A DNA stretch of 64,000 nucleotides from Culex pipiens pallens. Its lineage: Eukaryota > Arthropoda > Insecta > Diptera > Culicidae. This document shows, one piece after another, positions 12,226-22,227 of this stretch. Under the pieces are notes generated by a model. The model searched no databases. It was given only the letters and a program-made list of their open reading frames with translations, and was not told where the DNA came from. Both the position numbers and the translations under genes were made by a program. The stretch is from NCBI RefSeq assembly GCF_016801865.2, contig NC_068939.1, positions 178,528,792 through 178,592,791 of the forward strand. The letters run 5' to 3'. Numbering within the stretch: the stretch's first letter is position 1; each line of letters starts with the position of its first letter.

Positions 12226-13015
12226 AATTAAACTCAATTAGCTGGATTTGACACTTATCAGCGCCGTACCTAGCGGTTGGCGCGGTTGGCGACCGCCAAG
12301 GGTGTCAGCCCTTGGGGGGCGCCGAAATCGATTATTGTACAAAATTTGCATGTCAGCCATAACATCCTCATTAGATATTTGAAACAGAAAGGGCGCCGAA
12401 TTATAAAATAGAATTACAAATAACTAGTTAAAAAAATATTAAGGGGCGTCAAAGTCAATTGTATGAATATTTCTACTGAAGTGTTTTTGAGAGTTCATAC
12501 CTAAAGCTAAATTTTTTTTTCATCAAAGAAGGGGCGCTCAAGTGGCAGAAAGTTAAAGGAGTTCTAGAAGAGCTTCTCAAAATAAATACACGTTAATGTT
12601 TGGACCGTTGTATAATGAAGTGTAAGTCATACCTTCCAGACTAAAAAAATGTCCAACTATGTGTTATTTTCACGTTAATTTGGCTGCGAATCACAATGAG
12701 CCAAATTGTGAAAAAATATGGTTATATTTTGAGCTTCTTTGAAATAGAAATTATTTAAACATTAAAACATATACCTTTCTTTTGAAATTTTTACATTGTC
12801 CAGTTAAAAAAATTGCCTTTGAAATATTTCCAGCTCGATTTCACCATTTATAGTCAACTTCGTGCATTGAAATTTGCATACTCGTTTTTCAAAATACTAG
12901 AGTTTTGAAATTGAAAAACTGCTGTAAATTTTCACCAATAAGACCATCATTTGTTCAAAAAAAATGTTTTTCAGAGCACATAAAAAAACAATTAATTTTT
13001 TTTTTTCAATTATAA

Positions 13016-13461
13016 GGCTGGTACAAATATTTTTAAAAGTTTTTGTTTCACCCCCCCTTCAAAATTGGCCCGAAAAATCAGGGGGCAAAAAAAAAATTTT
13101 TACAATAAACTTCAAAATTTCAATGAAAATTCAAGTGCAACCAGCTAAAATCAAATTAAAATACATTCTTCTGCGTTTAAAATCATTTTTAGCATGTTTG
13201 GGTTTATTAAGATTTTTTGAAAATTTTCGATGCCAAATCTTTTTTTTCGATACAATTTTTGTTTTTGTCAGATCTTAGATTTTTTGAAAACTAATGATTG
13301 TAAAACAACTGAACTAGTGTAAAATGCATTTTAAAACACTTTTTTCATTTAAATGTAAAGACTATGGCTTTTTAAATTTGTATATTTTTTTGCCCCCCCC
13401 CCCCCCCTTGACCTCGGCCAGGGCCGAGGGACAAAAACTTTTTTAAATATTTGCATCGGCC
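13016..13461. mobile_element. Harbinger-like MITE inside the hAT element
   Basis: The left end GGCTGGTACAAATATTTTT and right end AAATATTTGCATCGGCC are imperfect inverted repeats of the family at 6569-7037. TAA flanks both sides (13013-13015, 13462-13464). A run of 15 C (13393-13407) precedes TTGACC, the same place and context as the poly-G run of the first copy. The open frame across 12964-13278 is AT-rich and repeat-derived. Confidence 0.75.
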
Positions 13462-13666
13462 TAAACAAAAAAAAAAAAATTATCAAGGTTTAAAAACATT
13501 TGTATAATTTTGCGCAAAAATATTTTTCTAGAATATAAAATTTAATTTTACGAATTAAAAATAAACAAATTAATACTGATGAAAATACAAATCAATGCAA
13601 AACATAATTTAAAAATAAATTAAATTATGCAATATATTTTCAAATATTGTTTGGGATTTGCCCATA

Positions 13667-13904
13667 CACTCAAACCCCGATGGTTTGACACCAACTGTTG
13701 TCAAACGAACGGGGTCACTTTTTAGTTTGACACCCCTTTTACACGGAGTTCACACGCACTACTAAACGATTGTTGTGATAGTGTGCGTGAGCGCTGTGTA
13801 AAAAGTGACAGTTCGTCACTTTTTAGTTTGACTTTGACCAACCAACGGGGTACAAACTAAAAAAGTGTCAAACGAAAAAGTGACCAACCACCGGGGGTTG
13901 AGTG
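13667..13904. mobile_element. Mariner-like MITE, TIR CACTCAAMCCCC, TA flanks
   Basis: The left end CACTCAAACCCCGATGGTTT and right end ACCACCGGGGGTTGAGTG are inverted complements with few mismatches. Each side is bounded by TA (13665-13666 and 13905-13906). The interior holds repeated phrases TTTTTAGTTTGAC and CAAACTAAAAAAGTG in opposing orientation, so much of the 238 bp can fold. There is no coding capacity. Confidence 0.75.
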
Positions 13905-14021
13905 TACTCAAAATGAATAAAAATTTGTTATCTTAATGTTTTTTTTTACAATTTTCCTCATAAAAAAAATTTCGTCAATACTGAGAAATTTTAGAAACTT
14001 ATGATTGCAAAACAACCGGAC

Positions 14022-14499
14022 AGTAGGATGGCTCGAGATGGTCGATTTTCAGAACATGAGGTTGCTTTTAGGTCTCTAAACAACTCTCGAAAATTTGGGA
14101 GCGATTGGTTGCGTCCACACTTTGCGCATAGCATTTCAATTTTATATGGGAATTAGTATGGAAAAATCTTCTTTTTTACATTTTGATTTTTATCACTTTT
14201 ATTTTCCACTTAACTCTTCAAACCAACACAATAGCGTTAATATTGAGAAAATTCTCTAAAACTTTCCCCAAGAAAGTATTGTGCTATTTTGCTACTATCA
14301 AAAGATACAGCGTGCTCAAAACTAGTCTAAATCGTGATTTCCGAGCAAAAAACATGTTTTAGACCAGTTTTAAGAACGCTATTGTGTTGGTTTGAAGAGT
14401 TTAGGTGGTTGTTTTGAGGCCCAAAAGGCATAAAAAACTTTGTTCTGGTTAGATTTGATCATTTTTTAAATTTTCCAAATAACGACGAGCCAGTCTACT
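14022..14499. mobile_element. Short foldback, ends AGTAG / CTACT, 4-bp duplication
   Basis: Ends AGTAGGATGGCTCGAGA and ACGAGCCAGTCTACT pair as inverted repeats. Internal inverted pairs include CAAACCAACACAATAGCG near 14219 and CGCTATTGTGTTGGTTTG near 14378. GGAC flanks both sides (14018-14021 and 14500-14503). The uninterrupted paralogous sequence around 13300 gives the empty site. Confidence 0.7.
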
Positions 14500-15297
14500 G
14501 GACAGGTGTATAATGCATTTTGAAACACTTTTTACTTTCAAATGTTGAAACCTTGGAATGTAATTTAATTTTTTTTCACTTTTTTATTTTTTTTGGTCAG
14601 AATCGAGGGACATAAACTTCAAAGGCCTAAATTGATTTTGATGAAATTTTGTTCTGCCGCCGCATGTTGAAAAATTATACTTCGATGCCGATGTGTTCTT
14701 TTCAACTAAGCTTGCTGGGATTTCTATCTAGATAGAACAAGAGAGCACACGGGCATCGCAATATTATTTTTCAATTTTGAAGAAGGATTTTTTTTCTTTT
14801 TTCGTTGTAATAAACGAAATGTCTCGAAATCAGCTAAATATTTTACGAGTCCGGAAAAGTTCTTTGCTTATGCAATCAAGTTAATACTAGATCAGATCAA
14901 ATTATGCAGGCTCAAAAATATAAATTTGGCTTACAAGTTATAGCAAAATTTAATTCTGCATTTATCTGAAAAATAAGTTTAAAAAAAAACAAAAACCTGC
15001 TATCAGTATTGATTTTATGAAATCTGAGAAAATATTCAGCCAACTTAATAAATTTTCAATTCAACCAATTTATTTGAAAAATAAATCATAAAATAACCGT
15101 GTTTCTGAATTTAACCATATTAAGGTCTCCAATTGAAGTTATAAAATCAAAACTAATATTGGAGCAATCATTGAAAATTTATATCAATTTATCAAAATGC
15201 TTGTAAACTTGGGAGGGGCGCCAAAGCAATGCTTCGCCAAGGGCGCCGTGGACCCAAGGTACGGCTCTGACACTTATTCAAATATTATCAACTAGAT

Positions 15298-15379
15298 CAG
15301 CGATTCTCAACGGGGGTACCGGGCCTACTTGATTTACATGGCAGGGGGTACCAGCCTAGAAGAAGGTTGAGAATCGCTG
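15298..15379. mobile_element. 82-bp hAT miniature, TIR CAGCGATTCTCAAC
   Basis: It begins CAGCGATTCTCAAC and ends GTTGAGAATCGCTG, a perfect 14-bp inverted repeat. An exact 8-bp duplication, AACTAGAT, is present on both sides (15290-15297, 15380-15387). Terminus and duplication length are diagnostic of hAT. At 82 bp almost nothing remains but the ends, and GGGGGTACC occurs twice inside. Confidence 0.9.
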
Positions 15380-15488
15380 AACTAGATAACATAATCAATT
15401 TGTGTAACAAAATATAGAGACAAATTTCGGAACTTCATAATGCTAGTGATACTTAAGCCAAGTAAACATGTTATTAAAAGTTGTTGTG

Positions 15489-15708
15489 CACAGTAAAAAA
15501 CAATGTAAATTTGGAAGCTGTAATTTTGGAAGGTTGAATATTTCCTCTTTTATGATGTTATTTTACCTCAATTTAGACTGAAAAAGTGACATTACACCAG
15601 AATAGTGGTGAAATTACACATTTCCAGTGGTAAAATTACACCTTTTTTCTGACATAAAAGATGTACCCCTTCCCAGATGTAATAATACCATGATTTTTTT
15701 TCTGTGTG
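15489..15708. repeat. Probable MITE, ends CACAGTAAAAAA / TTTTTTTCTGTGTG
   Basis: The ends form an approximate inverted repeat. The interior repeats TGTAAWTTW, GTGGTRAAATTACA and similar phrases. A partial relative lies at about 21519-21615 (CAGTAAAAAAATCATGATGA). No clear duplication was found, so boundaries are approximate. Confidence 0.45.
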
Positions 15709-15714
15709 TCTCAG

Positions 15715-16262
15715 CTGTGCTAAAAATGAAGACCAAGGGAGCAAAAACAATTTGAAATGATAAAATTTCAAGCCTAGTTTTCAAAAGACCTTAGCAAAAA
15801 ATATAACAAAAAGCTTTCTACGTTATTGCAGTCTGAATTTTACGAACATTTATGATAATATATTTTTAAGCAAAACTTTGCGTCATTTTCCGATCTGTGA
15901 TCTCAAAATTAATAATTTGTAAAAAAAAATAGGACTCTACATGATAAAAATGCATAAAACCATTACACAATGAATTCTAAATATTTATCTATTGATTTAA
16001 CCAGGGTTAATTACTTTTTTCCCCGAAATCAAAAGAAAATGTAAAAACCTGAATTAAATTTTTTCGCTTCACTTTTATTAGCATAATAATTAAAAGCACA
16101 TGTTTAAATTTAGATTATTTCAAGATTTTTAATTTTGTAGATAGGCATATTTTGCGCAGGAAGTTAAAATTATGAAAAGTATTATGCAAAAATCATTGCA
16201 TCAGATTTTTTTTTAATTTAAGCATATGGTCATATAAAATTATAAAATTGGTTTTTAGATGC
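15715..16262. other. AT-rich sequence, nothing recognised
   Basis: Highly AT-rich, with no termini, promoter boxes or credible frames visible. Confidence 0.4.
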
Positions 16263-16285
16263 CACATCAAATTTTCAATTTAAAA

Positions 16286-16843
16286 GGGAGCGGCCGTGGC
16301 TGACTGGTTACGGTGTTCGCTTTGTAAGCGAATGGTCCTGGGTTCGATTCCCATCTGCTCCCAACGAGAAAGTATAGGAAATATGAATCTTGAAACTCTG
16401 AACATGAACGAAAAATTAAAGTCGCTCGAGTCGGGGTTCGATCCCCCGTCCTTTGGGTTGGTAAGCAAAAATGTTAACCACTAGGCCATCGTGACTTGGT
16501 GAGCTATGTCTGGAATCAGGAATACTGTTACTATTAACTATATACGCGCTGGGTCCTTGTCCATTTGACAAGGGTTCGGAAGTTCTAAATAACGTTTGAA
16601 TCCGATTGATGCAAACGTTCTTCAGGGCGGGGCTTGTCGATAAAGCTGAAGTACCTCGCGCTCGGCTAGCCAGCGTAGAAATGGGTCACCAAAGCTAGGC
16701 AGAGCTAACACCTTCCAAATGCCTTTGCGAGTTATTTGCATGTATGGAATGTAGTTCTAAAAATACATGGAAACAACTCAATTTGTAAGAAGCAGCCGCG
16801 TGGTCCCGTTTGGTTGGTTGCACAAAAAAAAAACAAAAAAAAA
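16286..16843 (+). mobile_element. tRNA-headed composite SINE with a 23-bp target duplication
   Basis: The head at 16290-16360 contains box A TGGCTGACTGG, an anticodon-type arm (TTCGC TTTGTAA GCGAA, anticodon position TGT) and box B GGGTTCGATTCCC. A second tRNA-like module lies on the opposite strand at about 16425-16500 (box A TGGCCTAGTGGTTAA read on minus). The element ends in an A-rich tail (CACA10CA9 type). The 23 bases at 16263-16285 recur at 16844-16866 with one mismatch, proving target-primed insertion. Acceptor pairing is poor, so this is not a functional tRNA gene. Confidence 0.85.
16425..16500 (-). repeat. Inverted second tRNA-like module inside the SINE
   Basis: The minus strand reads GATGGCCTAGTGGTTAACAT, then a loop region and GGGGATCGAACCCC. 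The box B core is altered at its first T. The head-to-head arrangement with the module at 16290 differs from the same-strand pairs at 9546 and 17273. Confidence 0.6.
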
Positions 16844-16957
16844 CACATCAAATTTTCAATCTAAAATGACTTGCCGTTTATAAAGATAAAGTGAACCGTT
16901 TTCAAGTCATAGACATCTTAAGGTAAAAATTTTCGAAAATTGTAAACTTTTTCGATA

Positions 16958-17150
16958 GGCCGTTGCAAATATTTTTCAAAGTTTATGTCCCCCTCCCCCC
17001 TCCAAAATTGGACTTAAAAACATTTTTTTTCTTTCAAATGTTGAGACCACGGTTTGTTATTTCAATTTTATTTTTTTTTATATTTTTCATAATTCATATT
17101 CATAGATTGGAAAAATTTCATTCATTTTTTTTTTGCTATAGTTAATATTT
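16958..17150 (+). repeat. Left half of a Harbinger-like MITE
   Basis: GGCCGTTGCAAATATTTTTC at 16958, then a C-rich CCCCCTCCCCCC, the hallmark left end of the family at 6569. A preceding TA is present but no right end was found. A second isolated left-type end (GGCTGGTACAAATTTTATT) lies at about 17698. Confidence 0.5.
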
Positions 17151-17272
17151 AGTATCAAAAATATGAAAATTTTAATTACAAGACATTTATTAAGAAAACT
17201 TGATCGTGGAACGAGATATAACGATCGAAATTTGTTATAGCAATATTTATTTATTTTTCATGGAAAAAACAA

Positions 17273-17658
17273 CTGCGCGTGGCCGAATGAATACGCTGTC
17301 CGCTTCGTAAGCGGATGATTCTGGGTTTGATTCCCATCTGCTGCAACCTTCCATCGGATGAGAAAGTAAAATGTCAGTCCCGGCCTTGGTTGTTAGGCCG
17401 TCCAGGTGTAGGAGTCGTCTCCATGCCCTAAGTACAAACAACACACCAAACCAAGCCTACTCCGGTGGAATCGCTGGCGGCGGTTGGACTCGCAATCCAA
17501 AGGTCGCCAGTTCAAACACTGGGGTGGAAGGTTCCTTGGAGTAGAAAGAGGTTTGGGTGCTCTCCCCATTGAACCCTTCGGACTCCTAGGTTCGAGCAGA
17601 AACTTGCAATAGAGACCACAAAAGACCTGGGGGTCGTTAATGTAGATGGTTTGATTTT
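17273..17658 (+). mobile_element. SINE with two tRNA-like modules (Twin-like), copy 2
   Basis: The first module, CGTGGCCGAATGAATACGC, has arm TCCGC TTCGTAA GCGGA and box B-like GGGTTTGATTCCC. The second has TTGGACTCGCAATCCAA and AGTTCAAACACT. The body shares AGGAGTCGTCTCC and AATCCAAAGGTCG with the SINE at 9546. A 12-bp duplication, TGGAAAAAACAA, lies at 17261-17272 and 17659-17670. The tail ends TTTGATTTT. Confidence 0.85.
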
Positions 17659-17802
17659 TGGAAAAAACAAAATTTTGAAGAAATATATAAATGTAAGGCT
17701 GGTACAAATTTTATTTAATTTTTTTGCCACATCTCCCCAGAAATGAAAATCGAATGATCATTTCTTTTCCAAACATAAATAGCAAAAAAAACGTTAAAAG
17801 TA

Positions 17803-18227
17803 CCCGAGCATGGAATATCATTTTCTGATATTTGAAAATTACATTTTATGTTATTTATAACAAGATTTGTTATTCGTCGTTATTATTTTTTTTTTTTTGT
17901 TATTGGATTGTTGTTTTAATACCAGACTGACAATTTTTAATATTTTTGGAACAAATCTTTGTTATTATTTTTTCTTATTTTAACAACTAATCCGATCATG
18001 CAAGTAACAGTTAGAGGTATGATCCCACAACAATAATTGTTATTCCAAAGTTGTTTTTGCTTTCAATCAATATCAGGCCAATAACAAATTTGGTTATGAT
18101 AACATAAACTGTTATTCAACTCTTATGCAAAAATTGATCTTTCAAGAAGGATCCATAACACTTTCTGTTATTTAAACAGTATTTATTATTGAAATGGTAT
18201 GAATTTAGTAATTACAGTCTGCCCGGG
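17803..18227. mobile_element. MITE, TIR CCCGRGCA, copy 2
   Basis: It begins CCCGAGCATGG (the left TIR is eroded) and ends CAGTCTGCCCGGG. TA lies on both sides. The GTTATT-rich body aligns by eye with copies 1 and 3, including TTGTTATTCGTCGTTAT and ACAACTAATCCGATCATGC. Confidence 0.8.
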
Positions 18228-18810
18228 TATACTTTGTTCACAAGTGCTAAACACTTTAATTTTGTAATCATAACAACAAACCATCAATCAAAACATATCG
18301 ATCTATCCCTAACACATACCCTCAATCATAGTCCCGACCGACATCCATCGAATCGATACTCATCAACTTTATTAGCCTACATTTGATGCCCCCCATTTGG
18401 TCCTAACAACAAATTACCAGCATTCAAATCTCAAACAGCAACCAGTTCTCGACTCTACGCTACTCCTTGCCTACAAAACTTTTCATTCATCGTTTTTTTA
18501 CCGCGCCCGGAGCCTTCGTCATGATCGGCGCAAAGCTTTCCGTTCAGAACAACACAACACAACTGGGGATCTCCGCTCGCGTCAGGAAAGTTCAGGCCGA
18601 TCATCGCGATGCCATCTTCCGAACTTCGTCTCCCTTCCTCCCCCACCCCATTGAAATCGTCGATCGTTTACACCAACCACAAGCAGGTGTCGGAGGAGCT
18701 TTCCGTGTACGAGCTTTTGCGGCGGCTCGGATTTGATTCGCGAGCGCGTATTATTTCGCAAACCCCACGGGCCGCGACTCGTCAGTCCGCTGTGAGATTC
18801 TGAAGCGATC
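18228..18810. other. GC-richer flank of a candidate promoter region
   Basis: From about 18300 the sequence becomes balanced in composition, with overlapping frames of 60-90 codons on both strands around 18397-18842. None matches a family I know. Composition and position suggest sequence near a transcription start rather than a coding exon. Confidence 0.3.
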
Positions 18811-18935
18811 GGTTCAGCTCGTTTCGCGGTTCGTCGGGACATTCTGGTTGAGAAGTTCTTTTGTTAAGGTTCTGATTGATTGTGTTGACTACGGTGAAGA
18901 GTTGGTGAAGTTCGTCGTTTGAGAATATTTCAAAT
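18811..18935 (+). promoter_or_regulatory. Candidate 5' non-coding exon ending at a GTGAGT donor
   Basis: A block with GGTTCAGCTCG (loosely initiator-like) near 18809 is followed by about 125 bases of mixed composition, then the donor AAAT|GTGAGTG at 18936. No long frame is needed for it. The exon start and its gene are unknown. This is inference from splice-like signals only. Confidence 0.2.
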
Positions 18936-19429
18936 GTGAGTGAAAATTTGAAGCAAGTGTAATTTTTGAGAGTCTATATCAGACACCTTGTACGCACGAA
19001 TGCCAAGTGCAGTAGATCGCGCTGCCTCGTAATTGATTAGCAATTTCCGCGTCTCGAGGAAAAAAAACATGAACATTCGCTCCCTTTACCAGCTGCAATA
19101 GCAGAGCAGAAATCGCAAGTGTTGTTGAGTAATCAACCCCCGGTCAGGTCAGCAGGAAGCAACGAAGCTAATTGAACTGGTTGTTCTTCGAAGTAGAAAA
19201 AAGTTGCGTACACTAACCTGCGTGCGTGATCGCACGCCGATTCCAAGGCTCCCGCGCACTTGAAGAGACGCGTGAATTGCCAGTTCCAACAACTTCAAGT
19301 GACTCTTACGGTTTTGCCCAAATGTCAGGACCAAACATTGTCATTGAATAAAATTACCATACCCGTGCAAGTGAAATTTGTTTCCAGTATCAATCATCTT
19401 CCCCACTTTTTTTTCTTCCCAAATTTCAG

Positions 19430-19582
19430 TTTTGTTCAAAATAAAGAGAAAAAAAATCAAACAGTGAATCCACCCCAATCAGGTCGGTCTTTATTGATTG
19501 TGCGCGAAGAAAGTGAGTTTGTTGTGCCGATAACCGGAGCAGCAGCTGATCGAAGCGAAGCGGCTCATCTCACGATTTACAG
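19430..19582 (+). other. Candidate 153-nt non-coding exon
   Basis: A strong acceptor-like pyrimidine tract (CCCCACTTTTTTTTCTTCCC then AAATTTCAG) ends at 19429, and a strong donor CAG|GTAAGG begins at 19583. The interval has no ATG and would be 5' UTR. TTCAGTT at the acceptor also fits an insect initiator, so this could be a start site instead. The ABCH exon at 60333 needs an upstream exon, but nothing in the sequence proves the connection. Confidence 0.3.
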
Positions 19583-19619
19583 GTAAGGTTCGTCGCCAGC
19601 GGCCGTTCAGGTCTTTGCT

Positions 19620-20436
19620 GCCACCGCGCGTGGTGCGTTTTCAACTTCGTGCGGTGTTTCTCGATTAAAGCCATTATCACACACCATCTTGGATAACAAC
19701 CAGCTGGGGGCATTTGATGGATGTATTATTTTTTTTTTTTGTTATATTTCATCAATGTGTGTCAAATTTATTTCCATTGAATGTTTTCAATGCCAGTAAA
19801 TAAAATCATGGTAACATTACTTTGAGGAATGTTTATTTTTTTGTGTTAAATCAATGTGCAAATTTGGAAATTTATTCTTTTGTGCATTTTCACATGTTTC
19901 ACATAAATAAAGGTAAAATTAAATTAAAAATAAGGTTAATTACATTTATTATATATTTTTTTCAAAAAAATTATCTTTCAATGTTTCAATGTTTGTTTTT
20001 AATTTTGATAAAAATATAACATGTTTTTTATTTTAAACATCAAATTTTTCAACCTTCCAAAATTGAACTTTTTACTGTGTGGAGTGTAATTTTTCCAAGC
20101 ATCCATACACCATGTGCACACCTTTGAAGGGGGGGGGGATTGTCCACGCTCCATACAAAAATATTTGTATGGAAATTGTCCAAGATATTTTTAGTTTGCT
20201 ACACATTTCAATCACATTTTGTCTAGCTACAAATTTTAATCAATCAATGCTGAGAAAAATCATATTAATTTCGCAATTTTAGGTAAAAAGTTAAAAAAAA
20301 AATACAAAAATTACAATTAAGTAGCTGCTAATAGATCACAGAACATTAAATACAATCATATAAAAAAATGTATCAACATTTATTTCTGTAACCGATCCAT
20401 GCAAATTTTTTTTAATCGTAAAATGTATCTCATTTC
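19620..20436. other. AT-rich sequence, nothing recognised
   Basis: After a short GC-richer stretch the sequence is very AT-rich. A run of nine or so G occurs near 20130. No termini or genes were seen. Confidence 0.4.
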
Positions 20437-20930
20437 TAGGCTTAGTGATTTTTCACGCTCAAAAATAGCAAATTTCACGGGACCTTAATTTCAAAACACC
20501 AAATTTCACGGAAATTCAGCGTAGCGTGATTTTTTTAAATAACTTTGAAAATCTTATGTTAAACTTACAGAAACTACAGAAAACTACTATTTACGTTTAT
20601 TTTATATTTTTTTCACTAAAACTCATAAAAATCTTCACACATGCGTATTGTAATATATTGAACTGTTTTTTTAATGCTCGGCTAACATTGCAAAACAGTT
20701 TTCGCTGATTTGCTACTGTTTTATCTTTGTACAATTTATTGAATTTCATATTAAAGCAAGATTTGCCAAAAATTAAAATAACTTTTCTGCGACATTTTTC
20801 CCAGTAAAAATATGTTTAAAGTTTTCATCTAACTTTTCACTAACTAAATTTAAAATCAAAAGGCAAAAATAATTGAATCTGTAACTAAATCTTCAAAATG
20901 TTATTCAAAATCAAAACAGAAAACAAACCC
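20437..20930. repeat. Truncated relative of the 276-1948 element
   Basis: It starts TAGGCTTAGTGATTTTTCAC, the inverted form of the terminus at 1948. The next 450 bases follow the reverse complement of about 1430-1948 in order (CTATGTTAAA-like phrase, CAGAAACTAC, TTGAATTTCATA, AAAGCAAGATTT). The opposite end is missing, cut off near the MITE at 20935. Confidence 0.6.
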
Positions 20931-20934
20931 ACTA

Positions 20935-21339
20935 CCCGAGCAGACGGAATTAACTTGGGAATAACATTTTTTGTTATTTGAAAATACTAGGCCAACAACA
21001 TTATATGTTATTTATAACATGATTTGTTATTCGTCGTTATGATTTTTTTGTTATTGGATTTACAGACTAATAACATTTTTAGTTATTCTTCGAACAAATC
21101 TTTTTATTATTTTTTGTTATTTTAACAACTAATCCGATCATCCCGATAACATTTGGAGATATTCTTCCATAGCAAGAAATGTTATTCCAAAGGTGTTTTT
21201 GATTTCAACCAATATCAGACCAATAACAAATTTTGTTATGATAACATAAACTGTTATTATACCCTTATGCAAAGGGTTGTTATTTTAACAGTATTTGTTA
21301 TTGAAATGGCATGAATTTTGTTATTACCGTCTGCCCGGG
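20935..21339. mobile_element. MITE, TIR CCCGRGCAGACGG, copy 3
   Basis: The ends CCCGAGCAGACGG and CCGTCTGCCCGGG are well preserved, with TA on each side. The GTTATT-rich interior matches copies 1 and 2. This is the cleanest copy of the three. Confidence 0.88.
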
Positions 21340-22227
21340 TACCCAAATAATCAAATACCCTAAAAATTAAACAGGACATCATACAATAAAATGTGAAATG
21401 CTCCTAAAAGGTGACTTCGAAGGTATAATAAAACTATTCATTTAATCTTGAATAAACCAAGCTTGACTCTTTTAATTTCTTTCAACATTATACCTAACAA
21501 TTAAATAATAGTCAAATACAGTAAAAAAATCATGATGAAATTACATCTAAAAAGGGGTAAATCTTCTATGCCAGAAAAATGGTTTAATTGTACCTCTAAT
21601 AATGTGTAAATTTGCATCTAGCAGACGCTAGGAAAAATATCTGTAATCCCAAAAAGATATCAAACCGGCGATAGTTATATCTAGCTTACTAAGTCCGCGC
21701 CCTAATTTGCACGGCCAATTCACCGCTATGAAAACTGAAGATCAAAGCCGATGTACCTCTTTTTGTTCTTGATTCGATTAACCGAAGTTTCATACAAACC
21801 TTCGAATAACTATCAATTAGATTTGTTATGTTGGAAGAAACTAAAAAATAGGAAATAATTATCATCATTAATCATAACATAACATTTTCAAGTTGGAAAA
21901 CACGTTACCAAAAATATGACGTTATTTCACATCTTCAGTAAAGCGTGTAACCAAAACATAGTTTTAACAAAGTGTATGTTAAAACTTTGTTTTGGTTTAC
22001 ATTCAATTTGAAATTTCAGGAGGAAATAATCGAACTCCTTTATTCTGAATTTCACATTTTATTTATTTTTCGCATAAATCTAATTATTTCAGGTCATAAT
22101 ATATTTAAAACCTCATGAAAAGTATTCCTATCAGATATCATGTCTGTTTCTAATCTATGCCCAAGACATTCAAAATCTTTGTCTTTCAATATTTCAATGT
22201 TTGTTTTCAATTTGATTCGATTTTTTT
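21340..22227. other. AT-rich sequence with a partial MITE relative
   Basis: About 21519-21615 resembles the element at 15489-15708. The remainder holds no recognisable feature. Confidence 0.35.

Larger units (their letters stand above)
13470..14627. repeat. Second, degenerate Harbinger-like copy, interrupted
   Basis: The sequence either side of the foldback at 14022-14499 (ATGATTGCAAAACAACCGGAC and AGGTGTATAATGCATTTTG) matches the internal part of the copy at 13016-13461 around 13290-13330. The right side ends GGGACATAAACTTCAAAGGCC before TAA at about 14627. The left boundary is unclear. Confidence 0.45.
12259..15269. mobile_element. hAT-type DNA transposon, non-autonomous, 3.0 kb
   Basis: The left end CAGCGCCGTACCTAG and right end GGTACGGCTCTG are inverted complements of the form CAGNGCCGTACC, a typical hAT terminus. 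An exact 8-bp duplication, ACACTTAT, flanks it at 12251-12258 and 15270-15277. Subterminal GGGGCGCC words occur at both ends. I find no transposase. Much of its length is later insertions (13016-13461, 13667-13904, 14022-14499). It is either a deleted hAT or a carrier of other elements. Confidence 0.85.

Noticed and set aside
16290..16361. A functional tRNA-Thr gene
   Set aside because: Anticodon arm and boxes A and B are good, but acceptor pairing fails in register, and the sequence is the head of a SINE with a target duplication.
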